NCBI GenBank assembly: GCA_028705775.1
Contig: JAQWCW010000019.1
Location: 1 to 60,666, forward strand
DNA: 60,666 nucleotides
DNA from: Eubacteriales bacterium
GTDB taxonomy: Bacteria; Bacillota; Clostridia; Christensenellales; Aristaeellaceae
Direction of reading: 5' to 3'
The notes beneath the pieces are model-generated. The model made no database searches. It saw only the letters and a program-made list of their open reading frames with translations, and had not been told where the DNA came from. Positions 59,501 through 60,666 of this stretch are shown one piece after another. How positions within the stretch are numbered: position 1 is the stretch's first letter; every line of letters begins with the position of its first letter. The translations under genes and the position numbers were made by a program.

Positions 59501-59708
59501 TTGAAAACTTGTTCGGAAGCGTCGGATATAATGGTATTATGCCATATGCATACAGTTATTAGTCTACGAAAAGCACAGAAAAAACAGGCGGACGTAACAA
59601 GAATATAATTATATCTTTATGATTATATTCAATCACTTGCAGCGCATATTCATAATGTTCATTCCGACGCTCGTCCGCATTTCTGTATTCCATATTAAAT
59701 ACCAATAT

Positions 59709-59716
59709 GATATAAT
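59709..59716 (+). promoter_or_regulatory. Extended -10 promoter of the secreted protein gene
   Basis: TGATATAAT with the box at 59711-59716; the -35 region is weak. ATG 59752 lies 36 bases on. Confidence 0.55.
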
Positions 59717-59751
59717 GGTTTTGAATCTGAAACGAAAGGATGAATACTACC

Positions 59752-60450
59752 ATGAAAAAGCTTCTCTCAATCGCCTTGGCGCTCTGCCTGACGCTAACGG
59801 CTACCGCTGCTCTCGCTGCCGGCAAGCTAAACGTAGTACAGGAGGATTTCCATGTAGTCGGCACCTCCTACGTATACGGCCATGCATATGCAAAGGTCGA
59901 GAATTCCGGCGACAAGCCCATCAAAATCAATTCCGGCGTTCTCGAAATCTATGACGGCGATGGCAACCCCATCACATCCGTCGATTATATGAACGCGTAT
60001 GCAAGATACCTTGCCCCCGGCGAATACACCTATGTCAGAATGTCCTCCGACATCGCGGAAGGTCAAGCTGCAAACGTTAGCGACTATATGATGACGCTTG
60101 CCGGAAAGAGCGACAACTCCACCCACGATTTGCGCCTGCCCGTTGAAACTGCAATCTCACTCGGAGAAGGCGACAAGTGGTATACCCGCAACTACATTTA
60201 CGCAACCGTAACCAACAACACCGAGAATCCCCTATACAGCATCTCCGTCGTGCTTGCCGTGCTTGATGCCGAGGGAAAGATTGTCTACATTGATGATGAT
60301 TCCCTCTACTCCGACCGCGCCCTTATGCCGGGCAGCAGCATGATAATCAGGAAGGATATCAGCACCTCCTTCATGGATTATTTCGCTGCCAACAACATCG
60401 TTCCCACCACCGTTGACGCTATCGCGTACGTCGAAATCGAAAAAGAGTAA
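59752..60450 (+). CDS. Secreted protein with FxLYD-like beta-sandwich domain(s)
   Basis: 232 residues. Signal peptide MKKLLSIALALCLTLTATAALA (cleavage near 22-24). The mature part looks like two Ig-like or FxLYD-type beta-sandwiches: YVYGHAYAKVENSGDKPIKI and VLEIYDGDGNPI in the first, YIYATVTNNTENPLYSISVVLAVLDAEGKIV in the second, the pattern of extracellular all-beta modules. AAAGGA is about 12 bases before ATG 59752; an in-frame ATG at 59740 is too close to it. Function unknown. Confidence 0.78.
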   Translation: MKKLLSIALALCLTLTATAALAAGKLNVVQEDFHVVGTSYVYGHAYAKVENSGDKPIKINSGVLEIYDGDGNPITSVDYMNAYARYLAPGEYTYVRMSSDIAEGQAANVSDYMMTLAGKSDNSTHDLRLPVETAISLGEGDKWYTRNYIYATVTNNTENPLYSISVVLAVLDAEGKIVYIDDDSLYSDRALMPGSSMIIRKDISTSFMDYFAANNIVPTTVDAIAYVEIEKE

Positions 60451-60477
60451 GCTTTAAGCTTGCGCCTTTTTCTGAAA

Positions 60478-60595
60478 CCGCCTGCCGCATCAAGCCAAGT
60501 AAGCGTTTTGCAGTCTTTCGCCCGAAACCATATGCGGAAGCGGTCTTGAGCGCCAAAGAGTCTGATGTGCGGCAGGCGGCTTTTTATATTATTCT
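60478..60595 (+). terminator. Terminator-like long-range inverted repeat after the secreted protein gene
   Basis: CCGCCTGCCGCA at 60478-60489 pairs with TGCGGCAGGCGG near 60567-60578, about 77 bases apart, and TTTTT follows. It probably ends the preceding transcript, though the long loop could also be a small RNA. Confidence 0.5.
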
Positions 60596-60666
60596 GCCTC
60601 TGACGATAATCGGGCTGCATTCTGTATACAGTATTCTTCTGACTAAAGCGGATTTATTTTCACGTT
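60594..60666 (-). CDS. Possible C-terminal end of a minus-strand gene (partial)
   Basis: A frame open from the window edge ends with TAA at 60594-60596 and reads SALVRRILYTECSPIIVRG near its end. Only about 23 codons are visible, so it is not possible to say if this is a real gene. Confidence 0.25.

Noticed and set aside
1-60666. tRNA, rRNA or CRISPR arrays
   Set aside because: Intergenic regions were read on both strands and none showed cloverleaf, rRNA or regularly spaced repeats.

Overview
The window looks like a chromosomal segment of an anaerobic, probably spore-forming member of the Bacillota (class Clostridia). The evidence is a trimeric NAD-linked [FeFe]-hydrogenase locus, the Firmicutes-type L21-Prp-L27 operon in which L27 carries a cleavable N-terminal extension, strong AGGAGG ribosome binding sites, sigma-A promoters of the TTGACA-17-TATAAT type, a CwlD-like amidase and DUF6062/DUF554 family proteins. 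No tRNA, rRNA or CRISPR array was seen. About 38 of 50 genes lie on the minus strand.

Layout. 1-1342 is the end of an IS21-family element with a 5'-truncated istA that runs off the window. 1471-7352 holds a secreted 5'-nucleotidase, an Xre-type regulator, a multi-repeat L,D-transpeptidase and a leucine-rich-repeat gene broken by one in-frame stop. 7553-11242 is a type II fatty acid synthesis operon (MarR/FabT-like regulator, acpP, fabD, fabG, fabF) with an operator-like palindrome at its promoter. alaS (short form) and a membrane-flavodoxin fusion follow. 14496-22834 is a large hydrogen-metabolism region: HydC, a GHKL ATPase, a [2Fe-2S] protein, HydB and HydA, preceded by a module of two DRTGG proteins, an RsbW-like ATPase, a HydS-like sensory hydrogenase homologue and a PHP phosphoesterase.

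24666-29229 is the most interesting locus: a 50-residue peptide gene, not recognised as any known precursor, heads an operon with an HPr-kinase-like protein, a PqqD-type recognition domain, an S26 peptidase, an ABC exporter and a nucleotidyltransferase. This is the set of parts of a ribosomal-peptide maturation and export system, but without a recognisable cyclase or radical-SAM enzyme. Next come polyphosphate kinase, two glycosyltransferases, a 1074-residue repeat lipoprotein, a radical SAM protein with a Vat-like acetyltransferase, an SGNH hydrolase, secreted proteins of unknown role, a sodium:solute symporter and a cysteine-rich protein.

46587-47643 is the rplU-prp-rpmA operon with an L21 leader. 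47844-58090 is a five-gene signalling operon: REC-GGDEF-EAL-REC, two hybrid sensor kinases with tandem solute-binding domains, a 7TM-PAS-GGDEF protein and an HPt phosphotransfer protein. A seven-G tract sits at the start of its first gene. At 59240-59354, between a CwlD-like amidase and a secreted protein, there are four perfect DnaA boxes in one orientation beside AT-rich DNA. This is a candidate replication origin, and the leftward bias of genes to its left fits that reading.
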